A stretch of 64,000 nucleotides of DNA from Planctomycetaceae bacterium (lineage in GTDB: Bacteria > Planctomycetota > Planctomycetia > Planctomycetales > Planctomycetaceae), in NCBI GenBank assembly GCA_019636285.1, contig JAHBXV010000028.1, positions 1 to 64,000 of the forward strand, written 5' to 3'. The notes under the pieces were generated by a model. The model searched no databases, had not been told where the DNA came from, and saw only the letters and a program-made list of their open reading frames with translations. Position numbers and translations under genes: made by a program. Of the stretch, positions 52,229 through 61,201 are shown one piece after another; position 1 is the first letter of the stretch, and every line of letters starts with the position of its first letter.

Positions 52229-52460
52229 AACAGGTATTCGACCGCCGAAGTGCGGTAGAGTTTTACCGCACTTCGGCGGTGTAGCACGGACTTCCGAACT
52301 TTGATTCTTCAAACTGCGAAACGAGTTGCGACCGAGCGCTGTTCGGATTGCCTTGCTACACCGCACAAGGCTCCCATGCTATGCCGCAATCTTCAAAGTC
52401 GGGATTTTACCCGCCCCAGAACGCCCCTGCTATCTCATACCATCCGAAACCAGGCTCACC
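52229..52460 (+). repeat. 232-bp direct repeat, copy 1
   Basis: Begins AACAGGTATTCGACCGCCG and aligns end to end with 53424-53655 at about 87% identity by eye, both copies 232 bp. The first 45 bases form a 17-bp perfect stem (ACCGCCGAAGTGCGGTA, 52241-52257, with its complement 52264-52280) around GAGTTT. A second inverted pair, GCGGTGTAGCA near 52277 and TGCTACACCGC near 52354, lies inside. No coding capacity. Confidence 0.85.
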
Positions 52461-52517
52461 TCGTCGCACGGGCGGAGGGGCAGCAAACGGCGCTGGTCAA
52501 GTTGCCGCGTTCGGAGG

Positions 52518-52847
52518 TCAGCCCCCCGTTGGCGGTGATTGCATGTCCCTTGGGGGCAGCAAAGTGGCGATTCGCCTGGCCAGGGACCGCAGCGTCGCGA
52601 TCTGGCGTTTGGGCTCTGGCAACAGATGCTCCGGAGGCCCATAGTCGCGCTCAATCTCGTGGGCCGTATCGATCAGCTCGTCGTAGTCATCCCACGTGAA
52701 GCCGTACGGCTGAGCATGAAGTGCGAGAGCGGCGGCGCCATGTGCGTTGTCGGCTGCCAAGGCAGGCGCGAAGTGGGCAAGTGTACGATCCCACGGCGCG
52801 TACTCGAGCCACTGGTCACTCGTCAGTGCAGGGGAGAAATCACTCAT
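52518..52847 (-). CDS. Hypothetical island protein (109 aa)
   Basis: 109 aa, MSDFSPALTSDQWLEYAPWDR onwards. Small, soluble, alpha-rich (AAALALHAQPYGFTWDDYDELIDTAHEIERDYGP), no family. The stop is preceded (in the minus-strand downstream direction) by GTTCGG, the same hexamer found beside site A, but a full attC-like structure is not evident; instead the 232-bp repeat lies 57 bp further on. Possibly a cassette gene whose attC is degraded. Confidence 0.5.
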   Translation of the reverse strand: MSDFSPALTSDQWLEYAPWDRTLAHFAPALAADNAHGAAALALHAQPYGFTWDDYDELIDTAHEIERDYGPPEHLLPEPKRQIATLRSLARRIATLLPPRDMQSPPTGG

Positions 52848-52914
52848 GGTTGCGCAAGAAGGTTGTCAATGGTAACACTCGGGATGTCGACAATTGCAAG
52901 TCGCATAACGGCGG

Positions 52915-52981
52915 CCATAACCCAGTCGCCGAGGTTGATAGTGATGTAATGAAACGCGCGATCGGCGACTTGGGTTCATGG
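52915..52981 (-). other. attC-like site C, 3' of the gene at 52987
   Basis: CCATAACCCAGTCGCCGA (52915-52932) pairs with TCGGCGACTTGGGTTCATGG (52962-52981) with two bulged bases. The outer boxes (CATAAC / GTTCATG) and the inner boxes (GTCGCCGA / TCGGCGAC) give the two-part arm of an attC site. It lies five bases past the stop codon of the gene at 52987. Confidence 0.5.
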
Positions 52982-52986
52982 TTTTG

Positions 52987-53409
52987 TTACCCGGCTTGGT
53001 TTAGGCGAGGTTTCAGCCACCATGCGATTGTGTTCAGAGCCCGCCGCTCGTAGGTGTCATCGCCATATTGCAACTCCAGAGTGCCGCATGTTTCAATTAC
53101 GTTCTCAACACCATAAACCTTTGCGAGAAAATTCGGAAGTTCTTCCACACTTAAGTTCCATGTCGATGCGATCTGGCGTAATACGCAATCAAGTGGCAGA
53201 ACGCAATCAGCTAAAACCTCAGGCAGAAATCGAGAGCATTCCTGCTGAGCTGCGTAGTCGTGTGCGCTCGTAAACAAGTGAAGAAGTGCGCCGAATCGTT
53301 CTTCGCGCGGAATCGCGTCAAACCGTTTGTTGAGTAGCGATGCTCGATGCGAGTTCATCGGTTTTCTGATCGCGTCGACAAAGCTCTGTTGTTCGGCCGA
53401 GAGCGTCAT
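52987..53409 (-). CDS. Cassette-like hypothetical protein (140 aa)
   Basis: 140 aa, MTLSAEQQSFVDAIRKPMNSHR onwards. All-alpha look with a short Cys-containing middle (QECSRFLPEVLADCVLPLDCVLRQIAST). No known family; size and setting resemble immunity-type proteins but no motif shows that. It is followed at once by attC-like site C and preceded, 14 bp ahead of its start, by the second 232-bp repeat. Confidence 0.55.
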   Translation of the reverse strand: MTLSAEQQSFVDAIRKPMNSHRASLLNKRFDAIPREERFGALLHLFTSAHDYAAQQECSRFLPEVLADCVLPLDCVLRQIASTWNLSVEELPNFLAKVYGVENVIETCGTLELQYGDDTYERRALNTIAWWLKPRLNQAG

Positions 53410-53423
53410 GACTTCATTCGGGT

Positions 53424-53655
53424 AACAGGTATTCGACCGCCGAAGAGCGGTAGAGCTTTACCGCACTTCGGCGGCGTAGCATGGACTCGTGAGTCTTGAT
53501 GTGTCAAACTGCAAAACGAGTTGCGACGGAGCGCTTTCCGGATTTCCTTGCTACACCGCACAAGGCTCCCGTGCTATGTCGCAGTCTTCACAGTCGGGAG
53601 TTTACCCGTCCCAAAACGCCCCCGCTATTTCATTCCATCCGAAATCAGGCTCACC
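53424..53655 (+). repeat. 232-bp direct repeat, copy 2
   Basis: Same length and orientation as 52229-52460. The leading hairpin has one mismatch in the stem (GAG against CAC) and the loop GAGCTT. It separates the cassette-like genes from the DUF1080-like gene. Confidence 0.85.
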
Positions 53656-53708
53656 CCGGTTTCTCGACCAGGTGCCCAACGCCTGCCGGGTGCAGCCCTG
53701 CCAAAGCA

Positions 53709-54335
53709 TCAGCGCGGCTTCGCGACGGTGACCTTCACGTCATCGATGAGGACATGATCGCCGATCGTGCGGAAGACGATGGCTGGTTTTGCGACATGAA
53801 ACGTGGGGTCGGTGGCGTCGAGGCGAGCGACGGCACCGGAACCGTTGTCGATGGTGGCGGTGACTTTGTCGCCCACGGCGGTGAGTTCCACGGTCAGCCA
53901 CTTACCGGTCGTCTTCGGGAAGCCCGCTGTCGCCAGGACAACATCTTTCGAGTCATCTTTTGCCTTGTCGCGGTGCTTTCGAAGCTGCGCGGATGAGGGC
54001 GTAATGACCAGCGAGTAAAGGTGGCCCTTCTTGTCGAGCGTGCCGGAGGCCGGGTCGAACCCGATGTGGAAGCCGGTGGCTCCCTCGAATTTCAGCTTCA
54101 AGGCGACTGTTCCGTCTGCCAGCGGAATCTGCCAGCGGGCCGCGGCCGCGTGGTTGTCTTTCTCCAGTTGCCGGGCCACCAGATGACCATTCTCGGCTTC
54201 CCAGGCACCAAAGTTTACGGTCCATTTGCTCGGTCGGCCGTTTTCAAAGTCGGCGATCATCGTTGTCGGCTCGGCTGCCGAAAGACTCGCGGAGACGGTC
54301 AGCAGAACGAGGCCGCCAATGAACAGGCAATGCAT
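53709..54335 (-). CDS. Secreted DUF1080/LamG-like protein
   Basis: 208 aa. A signal peptide (MHCLFIGGLVLLTVSASLSAAE) leads to a single beta-sandwich domain: FENGRPSKWTVNFGAWEAENGHLVARQLEKDNHAAAARWQIPLADGTVALKLKFEGATGFHIGFDP... These are the marks of the DUF1080 / 3-keto-disaccharide hydrolase group of concanavalin-like folds, abundant in planctomycetes. Carbohydrate binding or cleavage outside the cytoplasm is expected; catalytic residues are not identifiable. It is upstream of (and on the same strand as) the cassette-like genes but belongs to the chromosome proper by GC and gene type. Confidence 0.72.
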   Translation of the reverse strand: MHCLFIGGLVLLTVSASLSAAEPTTMIADFENGRPSKWTVNFGAWEAENGHLVARQLEKDNHAAAARWQIPLADGTVALKLKFEGATGFHIGFDPASGTLDKKGHLYSLVITPSSAQLRKHRDKAKDDSKDVVLATAGFPKTTGKWLTVELTAVGDKVTATIDNGSGAVARLDATDPTFHVAKPAIVFRTIGDHVLIDDVKVTVAKPR

Positions 54336-54380
54336 GGGGATGACCTTCAGAGGATGTTGGGACCTACTAAGATGTCGCGA

Positions 54381-57300
54381 CTAGCGAGTCTGGTTGGGGC
54401 GCGATTCCGAGGGCCGTGTTTTCGCCCCGTCGGCGAGCGTGGAATAGAACTGACGGATAAGGGCTTCATAGCCAGGCAGCATGCGTTCGTTCAATCCGTT
54501 GAGCAATTGCTGGCGAACCTGCGGCGGCAGATGTCCCCAGACATCGGTCTGGAGAGATTGCCGCATCAGCTCTTCGCGAGACGCCGCCTTGCGGCCGGTG
54601 GTGGCTTCGGAATCGGTCGGATTGTCGCTCGTGGTGCCGGGGGCATTCACGGAGTTCAGCGCATCAGCCGGGGCATCGGCTTGTGATTCTGTCTCCTGCT
54701 GGTCGCCGGGCTGCGAGGACTGGCCGGACGATTGCTGTGGTTGCCGTGACGTCGACGGCGAATTGTTCGGCTCGTTTTCCGGGGGAGGCTGCCGCGAGAG
54801 GTCGTCGATCAACCTGGTCAGATCGGCCACGATCCCGGTCTGCAAATCGATGGTCGGTTCATTAAACTGATTGTCGGCGATCTTCCGGCTGGCGGTGCGC
54901 ATGCGGTCCGGGAGATCGGACGACATCGGCTCTGAAGGCACTGATTGGCTCACGGGCAATGGCGCCTCGTCTGGTGCGTTCAGAACATTGAAGAGTTCGC
55001 GCGGCAGCGAATCGCCATCCGGCGGAGCCGCGGGCCTGGGGTCGGAAGCATTCGATAATTCGCTGAGAATCTCGTCCAGCAACGTGCCGAGTTCCCGCTG
55101 TTGGTCCGACAGCGTTTCGATTTGACTCTGGTCCTCATCGGTTAGAGCAGCGCCGTTCGCTGTCCGCTCTTTCCAGGCCCGAGTCTCTTCGAGGCAGGCT
55201 TCCTGCATCGACCGCAAGAGCTTTAACTGCGTGATCCTCGGAGACGGGGGATTTCCCGGCGGCGGGGAAGCGCTCGAGGGTTCGGATTCCGAATCCGAAC
55301 GATTGCCCGGTGTTCCCCCCGAGCCCTCCACCAGCAGATCCGCGAGGGACCGCAGTCGGGTCGCTGCGGTTGCAGCCAGCGATTGGACGGACATGCCGGT
55401 CTCGCGGGTTTGCAGCCGCGCGGAGACGTCGTTCATGAGCCGGGTAATATTCGACAGGGCGAACGTCGTGACCGAATCGGGGTTCCAGGCCTTCGATATG
55501 CGATCGATTTCTCCCGCCACGTCTGTCTGCGTGACGGAGAGGTCACGCAGCGATCGGAGCTGCGCGCGGGTGAACGAGCCGGTTTCTTCGTGCAGCGCGT
55601 CGAGGCGGGAAATCTCGATGCCAATTCCTTCCTGTCGAATGACGAGCGCGGCGAGTTCCTGGGCGTAAACTCGCGCGAGTTCCTGATTCAGGCGTTCTCG
55701 CAGGGCATCGCTTTCCTCTTCAAGTGCGGCTTGAGCCTCATCCAGGGCTTCAATCGCTTCGTCCTGCCGCTGAATCGCCTCGCCGGCATCATCCGCTGCC
55801 TGGGCCGACTCGGCCTGTCGCATGGCTTCCGCAGCCGCTGCGACTGCAGCCCGACTGTTACGGAGTTGCAGACGCTGCAATTCACGAGCAGCCTCTTCGG
55901 CGCGTTCACGGGCGGCTGACTGCTTTTGACGCAACGTTTGCGCTTCGTTGGCGTCGTTCTTCTTGATGAGCTGCTCCTGCTGATCGCGCAGTTCCTGTTG
56001 CAGCGATTCCAGTTGCAGCAGTTCGTCCTGTTGCTTTTTGACCAGCGCCAATTGTTCGTCGAGACCATCGGGGCGCAGGCGATCGAAACGCTCGAACGCA
56101 GCGCGCAAGGACTGTTCGACTTTCTGCTGCGCGTCGAGGGCCTGCCCCATGCGGTTCTCGCCAATGGCGCGACCGGTCTCGCGAATGTCGGCGGAAAGGG
56201 GGTCGCGTCGAAGATCTTCCAGGAGAGCGCGCGCGGCCGCCGCGGTTTCGGGGTCTTTCTGCTGAAACGTCTCAGCCAGTGCAGACAGCCGTTGTTCGAG
56301 TTGTTCGACGCGCTCGGCCAGTTTGATCTGCCGGTCGGCCAGTTTGGCGAGGTCGGCTTGTTCCTGTGGCGAAAGATCGGCGGCCGGTCGGGTCATCGTG
56401 GTCGCGGCGAGTTCGCGGGCCTGCCGAGACAGCTCCGACTGATCGGTCAGAAGGTCGCGACCAATTGCGGAAATCTGCCGTCGTCCCTGCCAGTCGCCCA
56501 GCAGGATTTCCATTTCGGATAGCCGATCGGCCACATTCTGCTGCAGATCGGGAATGGCGGCGAACAGGGAACTGGTCTCTTCGCGGGCCGATTCCTCATT
56601 GGCGGCAGCCGACTTGGAGAGGCGTGTCAGTTTGTCTTCCAGTTCAGGCAGGCGCGTTGCGAGAGATTCGCGGAGCCCCTGTTCGAGCTGTTCCATCGTC
56701 CGCCGGGTCTCTTCGTCATCGAGCTGGTTCTCGCGGAGTTCGCGAATGACCGCCTCAGCTTGCGCGGCGACACTCATTGGGGCGCGCAGCAATCGGTCGG
56801 ACAGACTTCTCTGATCCATGCCGAGTCGACGCAGAGCATCGCGGTCGGCGGGACGCAGCTCGCCGGTGGTCGACCACTGGGTAGCCAATTCTTGCGTGGT
56901 GGTGCGCGTCGCCTGCTGCGCGCTCTTCGCCGCTGACAGATCTTCCAGGAGCCTGCCGACGCGGGTTCCCAGTTCCTGCTCCTTTTCGCCAGGAGTCACG
57001 ATGGTGATGGTGCGCGCCACGCCGCGGCCCACGTGCGGCGCTCCCAGGTCGTACCGATCGCGGGCCTCGGGATGAACCAGGAAGCGCTGACCGGAAGCGG
57101 CTGACCACTCGGATGGTCGCAGGACACCCGAAACCAGGGACGAAGTTGACGAGTGGGACGCGGCCGATTCGGTATCGCCAAGTGGCAGTTCGTGGCGCTC
57201 GGCGGAATCGGCCGGGGCCGATTCGAGCCGCCAGACAAGTTCCAGCGAAGCCAGTTCCAGGTCATCGGTGGCTGAAATCTGGAACGGAATCTCGGCCTCT

Positions 57301-58598
57301 GGCGTCGCGAGAAGATCGCGGGCCGGTTCGACAAACTGCACGGACGGAGCCCCATCGACCTCGCCAAAGACCTCGTAGCGCGCAGGGAGCGGATCGGAGA
57401 ACCCCTGACGGTCTTTGAGGCGGAAACCGTAGTACGACGCGTTGGGGGCTTCGATCGTGAATTCGGCCTGGAACGAAAGACCATCTTTGGAAAGCGCCAC
57501 CTTGCCGGTGGTCTCGGTTCCGCGAATCAGCCAGCCGGCCTGCAATGGCTTTGTTGATGTGCCGGAAACCCGAACGCGCGAACCAAGCAGGCCGGAGACA
57601 TTGCCGACGTTTGCAGGCAGCAGAACCGTGGGTCGGCCGCTGTAAGCCGGTGGGATCAGTTCTACCTTGAGAGACGCCAGTCGCGGCGGCGGCACTGGTT
57701 CGATGCGGTAAAACGGCATGGTGTCGTCATCGCCGGCCACGACGCGGAACTCGGCCGGAGATTGACCGACCAGGTGCGAGACGAGGACGGCATCGTGCGT
57801 GGTTCCCTCGCGATCGCGAACCTGGTGGACGGGGAGCGACCGCCGGGAGGGAGGTTCGAGGGGATCGTCTCGCGTTTCCAGCCAGACTTCTTCGGGGAGG
57901 CTTCCATTCAGATTGAGAGCGTAGAGTTCGAGTGATTCACCAATCGCGGCCCGAATGGGATCGTCCGGATCGTGAACAACCGGCTCGAAGCGGGCCGTCA
58001 CCAGTTCCAGTTGAACGGTTCTGGGCCAGGGAATACTGGCCCAAGGCAGCAGCAGCCGCCTGACCGCGACGCTGCTTTGGCCCGGATAAGCCGTCGCCAG
58101 CGTGACACTGGAGATGCCAACCACGCAGGCAATCACCAACAGGCGGCGGACCGCCGTGGTGTCGAGCGCCTGGTTCCAGTTCAGATTCGCGAGCGAGTCT
58201 TCGGCCGAACGGAGAACTTCCTGCTGGAGTCTTCGTGACCCGCGATCGCGACCCAGGTCGGACTCCAGAAAATCGGCGGCACTCGTCAACCAGCCGCGAG
58301 CCTCGGGATTGGCCCGTTCCACCTGCATGGCGAGAACGGAGAGTGGAACTTTCGTCGTCAAGGGCTCGCAGAGTCGGCTCCAGATGAGTCGACCGCAGAC
58401 GAATAGGAGCAAACCATCGAGAAGAAAGCGCGCGGCCGGATGATCGAAATGGAGCAATCGATCGGCCGCGCCAAACACGATCATTCCGCCCAGGAGCGTG
58501 ATGGCGAGCGCCGAGAGACCGCCGATCCACGTCAACCGTCGCGCGCGGCGCTCAACGCCGCGTAAGCCGTCGTGCAGTTTCTCGGCGACTGGTGGCAT
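54381..58598 (-). CDS. Giant membrane-anchored coiled-coil protein (about 1405 aa)
   Basis: 1405 aa from the ATG of MPPVAEKLHDGL; an upstream in-frame extension overlaps the VWA gene. Two or three N-terminal helices are visible (LTWIGGLSALAITLLGGMIVFGA, RFLLDGLLLFVCGRLIW, LLVIACVVGISSVTLATA). A beta-rich periplasmic part of about 350 residues follows. From about residue 480 to 1250 there is almost continuous coiled coil rich in Gln, Glu, Arg and Ala (RQIKLAERVEQLEQRLSALAETFQ, KKQQDELLQLESLQQELRDQQEQL). A Ser/Gln/Pro-rich linker and a short C-terminal domain (GHLPPQVRQQLLNGLNERMLPGYEALIRQFYSTLA) end it. It resembles DUF4175-type planctomycete proteins. It lies 46 bp after the VWA gene, in the same unit. 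Confidence 0.8.
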   Translation of the reverse strand: MPPVAEKLHDGLRGVERRARRLTWIGGLSALAITLLGGMIVFGAADRLLHFDHPAARFLLDGLLLFVCGRLIWSRLCEPLTTKVPLSVLAMQVERANPEARGWLTSAADFLESDLGRDRGSRRLQQEVLRSAEDSLANLNWNQALDTTAVRRLLVIACVVGISSVTLATAYPGQSSVAVRRLLLPWASIPWPRTVQLELVTARFEPVVHDPDDPIRAAIGESLELYALNLNGSLPEEVWLETRDDPLEPPSRRSLPVHQVRDREGTTHDAVLVSHLVGQSPAEFRVVAGDDDTMPFYRIEPVPPPRLASLKVELIPPAYSGRPTVLLPANVGNVSGLLGSRVRVSGTSTKPLQAGWLIRGTETTGKVALSKDGLSFQAEFTIEAPNASYYGFRLKDRQGFSDPLPARYEVFGEVDGAPSVQFVEPARDLLATPEAEIPFQISATDDLELASLELVWRLESAPADSAERHELPLGDTESAASHSSTSSLVSGVLRPSEWSAASGQRFLVHPEARDRYDLGAPHVGRGVARTITIVTPGEKEQELGTRVGRLLEDLSAAKSAQQATRTTTQELATQWSTTGELRPADRDALRRLGMDQRSLSDRLLRAPMSVAAQAEAVIRELRENQLDDEETRRTMEQLEQGLRESLATRLPELEDKLTRLSKSAAANEESAREETSSLFAAIPDLQQNVADRLSEMEILLGDWQGRRQISAIGRDLLTDQSELSRQARELAATTMTRPAADLSPQEQADLAKLADRQIKLAERVEQLEQRLSALAETFQQKDPETAAAARALLEDLRRDPLSADIRETGRAIGENRMGQALDAQQKVEQSLRAAFERFDRLRPDGLDEQLALVKKQQDELLQLESLQQELRDQQEQLIKKNDANEAQTLRQKQSAARERAEEAARELQRLQLRNSRAAVAAAAEAMRQAESAQAADDAGEAIQRQDEAIEALDEAQAALEEESDALRERLNQELARVYAQELAALVIRQEGIGIEISRLDALHEETGSFTRAQLRSLRDLSVTQTDVAGEIDRISKAWNPDSVTTFALSNITRLMNDVSARLQTRETGMSVQSLAATAATRLRSLADLLVEGSGGTPGNRSDSESEPSSASPPPGNPPSPRITQLKLLRSMQEACLEETRAWKERTANGAALTDEDQSQIETLSDQQRELGTLLDEILSELSNASDPRPAAPPDGDSLPRELFNVLNAPDEAPLPVSQSVPSEPMSSDLPDRMRTASRKIADNQFNEPTIDLQTGIVADLTRLIDDLSRQPPPENEPNNSPSTSRQPQQSSGQSSQPGDQQETESQADAPADALNSVNAPGTTSDNPTDSEATTGRKAASREELMRQSLQTDVWGHLPPQVRQQLLNGLNERMLPGYEALIRQFYSTLADGAKTRPSESRPNQTR

Positions 58599-58644
58599 TC
58601 CGTCGAACTCCGAATCCGTGACGCCCCGCGACCGGTCCTGTCCA

Positions 58645-61032
58645 TCATACCAGACGGGCACGCTTGCGAAGTATCCATTCCGCCGTCAACAGGCCGGCGA
58701 GCAGCAGCAGTGGTTCCCAGCGACTCCACAACGGACGCGGTGTTTCGCTGCTGAGGACAACGGTCTTGCCGCTGGGAATGTTCGCGGGCAGGTCGGCGAC
58801 GTCCTCGGGCCGATAGAAGCGGCCGAAGGACTTTTCGGCGGCGAGTTTCAGATCGGCCAGGTCGGCGGACTGCCGTTCCTGTTCGCGGCGAGGCGCGCGG
58901 ACCTGAAAGTCGAGCGCGAGAGGCGTCTGGGAAAGACCTGGATGAACGAGCCAGGCATGATAGTTGCCTTCAGCGAGTGGTTCGCTGCGGCCTTCAAAGA
59001 GAGTGGGCGCATCGGTCGCGGGGGCCAGATTGATCAGTCGCTGTCCGGCTTCGGACCGTTCGAGCATTACGGAAACCGGCTGGCCGTCCGTGGGAACCTG
59101 GCGGTCGTCGAGAAATCGGAGTCGGATCACGGCCGACTCGCCGGATTCGTAGACGAGGCGATCGGCGGTCAGTTCGGCGGGAGCCTGGTCGCCCTGACGC
59201 GCGGCGCGGCTGACCGAGCGAATGGCCTGAATCCAGTAGCGGGCGTAGTAGATGTCACCCGCGCGGTACCGCCACCGCCAGAGTTCGTCGGTCGCGTGAT
59301 AGAGAACCTGACCCTCCCCCACGCGTTGGGAAATGATGAGAGGATACGCGTTCTCATTGTTTCGCCGATGCGGATGCTCGGCATAGACCAGGGCACCGGG
59401 CTTCAGCCGATTGATGGGCAGAAACCAGTACAGGCCGGGGAGCCTGTTCCAGATGTCGAAGCTTTCCGTTTCGGTCTCGGCGAAGCGAAACAGGCTGTTT
59501 CCTTTGCGGCCGAGAACGGTCAACCGCGGTTGAAAGGCTTCGCGCGTCGACGCATCGCCAATCTCGGCGAGGTCGCTGATCGAAAACGGGAGAAGCGGTT
59601 CGAGCGGTGTCCCGGCAAAGTCCTGTGGGTTATGAGCGGAACCGGCCACGAGAATGAGCCCGCCGCCATCGCGGCGCACCGAGTCGGCCAGCCGAGAGAG
59701 AGAGTCAGGCGTGAGCAGGCCGATCGAAACATCTCCGAGAATGATGGCGTCGAATTCTTGCAGAGCCGTCTCGCCGACAGGGAGGTGGGTGAGCGCGGTT
59801 CGATCTTCACCGGCGAACTCAAGGTCGGCTTCCTGCAGGACGGTTTTCAATTCGATCGTGGGATGACGGTCCAGAAGCTGTTTGAGAAAGCGAAATTCGT
59901 AGCGGGGGACAGAGTCGACCAAGAGCACGCGCGAGTGTTCTTCGCGGACATGGATGGTTCGCGTGCGGAAGTTGTTGTTTTCGTTCGTTTCGCCGGGTTG
60001 GGTGGGAATGCCGAACGCGATTTCGTAGTCGCCCGCTTCTGTCGGAACGAACGACAGCTCGACCTGTTCGATGACGCCATCGGCCGGGGCCGCGCGCTGC
60101 TGTTCGGCCAGGACTTCCCCGGTTTCGGTTTTGCGCACTTGGACCGAAAGAGGCTTGCCCGCGTAGCTGGTCGATTGAATGCGCCCGGTCAATAGGACGG
60201 GGTCATGGAGATAGGCAAAATCATCGACCAGGAGTTCGTCGACCGACAGGTCGCGGGCTGGTTGATCGCTTCCAAGGCCCACGACGTGCAAGGGAATCCC
60301 GCGACGCCGGAGCGTTTCGGCAACGGATGACAATCGTTCGCTTTCACCCGCTGACGAGACGCCGTCGCTGAAGACAACGACGGCAACGGGCGGCGTGCCG
60401 CGCAGTTCCGTCAGCAGGCCGCGTACCGCCGAGGCCAGACGAGTCTCGGCGCCGCTCGGAGTCCAGGTGAGAGGAGCCGTTTCGGGTTTCGCTTCGGACT
60501 GGTCGTTGCTTGTCTGGGGCATCGGCAGCGTATGCACGGTGGCATCGAACCCACGCAGCACGATGGCGTGAGACGATTGCAGCGAATCGAGCCAGTTCCG
60601 GTCACCTGGCTCAAACAGCGATCGGACGCGATCGAATCGCGTCGATGGTGCGTTGTCCGCCGAGCCGGGCCGATCGGAGGCCTGTTCCGCGAACCCCATG
60701 CTGGCTGAGGTATCGACCAGAATCCCGAGCGTGGGAAGGCCGGTGCGTTCGACGGTGACGGCTGGTTCCGCGAGAAGCAGGAGCGTCAGGCCGAGTGCCG
60801 CGGCGCGGAGAGTCAGGAGGGTCCAACGCGCCCGTCGCCCCAACGTGGGTGATTCGCGACGCGACGCGACGACCAGAATGACGATGGCAAGGATCGCGAG
60901 TGTCACGACGAGCCAGTTCGGCCAGTCGGAGCCCCAGGGATTTCGCAGGAGTAGCCGCCAGCGCGCCCCGTCGCCCGGCTCGGGCCGGGGGAGATCGAAG
61001 TACCAGGCGATGAAGGAATCCCAGGATGGCAT
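58645..61032 (-). CDS. Membrane von Willebrand factor A protein, BatA-like with GATase-like middle
   Basis: 795 aa from the ATG of MPSWDSFIAWYFDL. Two N-terminal helices (about 40-57 and 70-90) precede a VWA domain with an intact MIDAS start DTSAS (107-111) and FSDGVSSAGES. Beyond about residue 290 are immunoglobulin-like and class-I glutamine-amidotransferase-like regions (YEFRFLKQLLDRHPTIELKTVL... FDAIILGDVSIGLLTPDSLSRLADSVRRDGGGLILVAGSAHN). A final helix (LLLLAGLLTAEWIL) ends it. It normally follows MoxR and DUF58 genes; neither is in the window, as a divergent gene lies directly upstream. It is followed in operon by the giant coiled-coil protein. Metal-dependent envelope assembly or chaperoning is the usual guess. 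Confidence 0.85.
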   Translation of the reverse strand: MPSWDSFIAWYFDLPRPEPGDGARWRLLLRNPWGSDWPNWLVVTLAILAIVILVVASRRESPTLGRRARWTLLTLRAAALGLTLLLLAEPAVTVERTGLPTLGILVDTSASMGFAEQASDRPGSADNAPSTRFDRVRSLFEPGDRNWLDSLQSSHAIVLRGFDATVHTLPMPQTSNDQSEAKPETAPLTWTPSGAETRLASAVRGLLTELRGTPPVAVVVFSDGVSSAGESERLSSVAETLRRRGIPLHVVGLGSDQPARDLSVDELLVDDFAYLHDPVLLTGRIQSTSYAGKPLSVQVRKTETGEVLAEQQRAAPADGVIEQVELSFVPTEAGDYEIAFGIPTQPGETNENNNFRTRTIHVREEHSRVLLVDSVPRYEFRFLKQLLDRHPTIELKTVLQEADLEFAGEDRTALTHLPVGETALQEFDAIILGDVSIGLLTPDSLSRLADSVRRDGGGLILVAGSAHNPQDFAGTPLEPLLPFSISDLAEIGDASTREAFQPRLTVLGRKGNSLFRFAETETESFDIWNRLPGLYWFLPINRLKPGALVYAEHPHRRNNENAYPLIISQRVGEGQVLYHATDELWRWRYRAGDIYYARYWIQAIRSVSRAARQGDQAPAELTADRLVYESGESAVIRLRFLDDRQVPTDGQPVSVMLERSEAGQRLINLAPATDAPTLFEGRSEPLAEGNYHAWLVHPGLSQTPLALDFQVRAPRREQERQSADLADLKLAAEKSFGRFYRPEDVADLPANIPSGKTVVLSSETPRPLWSRWEPLLLLAGLLTAEWILRKRARLV

Positions 61033-61201
61033 TGCGATCGGGTCGGTTCGTTCCGGCGGCAGAACCGATGGACGGTCCGATTCGCGCGGGGAGTTACGGG
61101 TGTCGGAAAATGGGGCAGCGGGGTGTTGCCTTGAAAAGTATACTCGAATCGACTCAGTGCGAGGGACACTGAGAGATTGGGGATCCTGGGAGCAACAGGC
61201 G
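61033..61201. other. Divergent gap, VWA operon versus thioredoxin-like gene
   Basis: 169 bp that must contain both promoters. GGGAG sits 9 bases ahead of the ATG at 61202. No dyad or repeat noticed. Confidence 0.3.

Noticed and set aside
58498-60195. A 565-codon plus-strand frame opposite the VWA gene.
   Set aside because: Antisense shadow: the minus-strand frame has VWA MIDAS, membrane helices and a ribosome-site-supported start.
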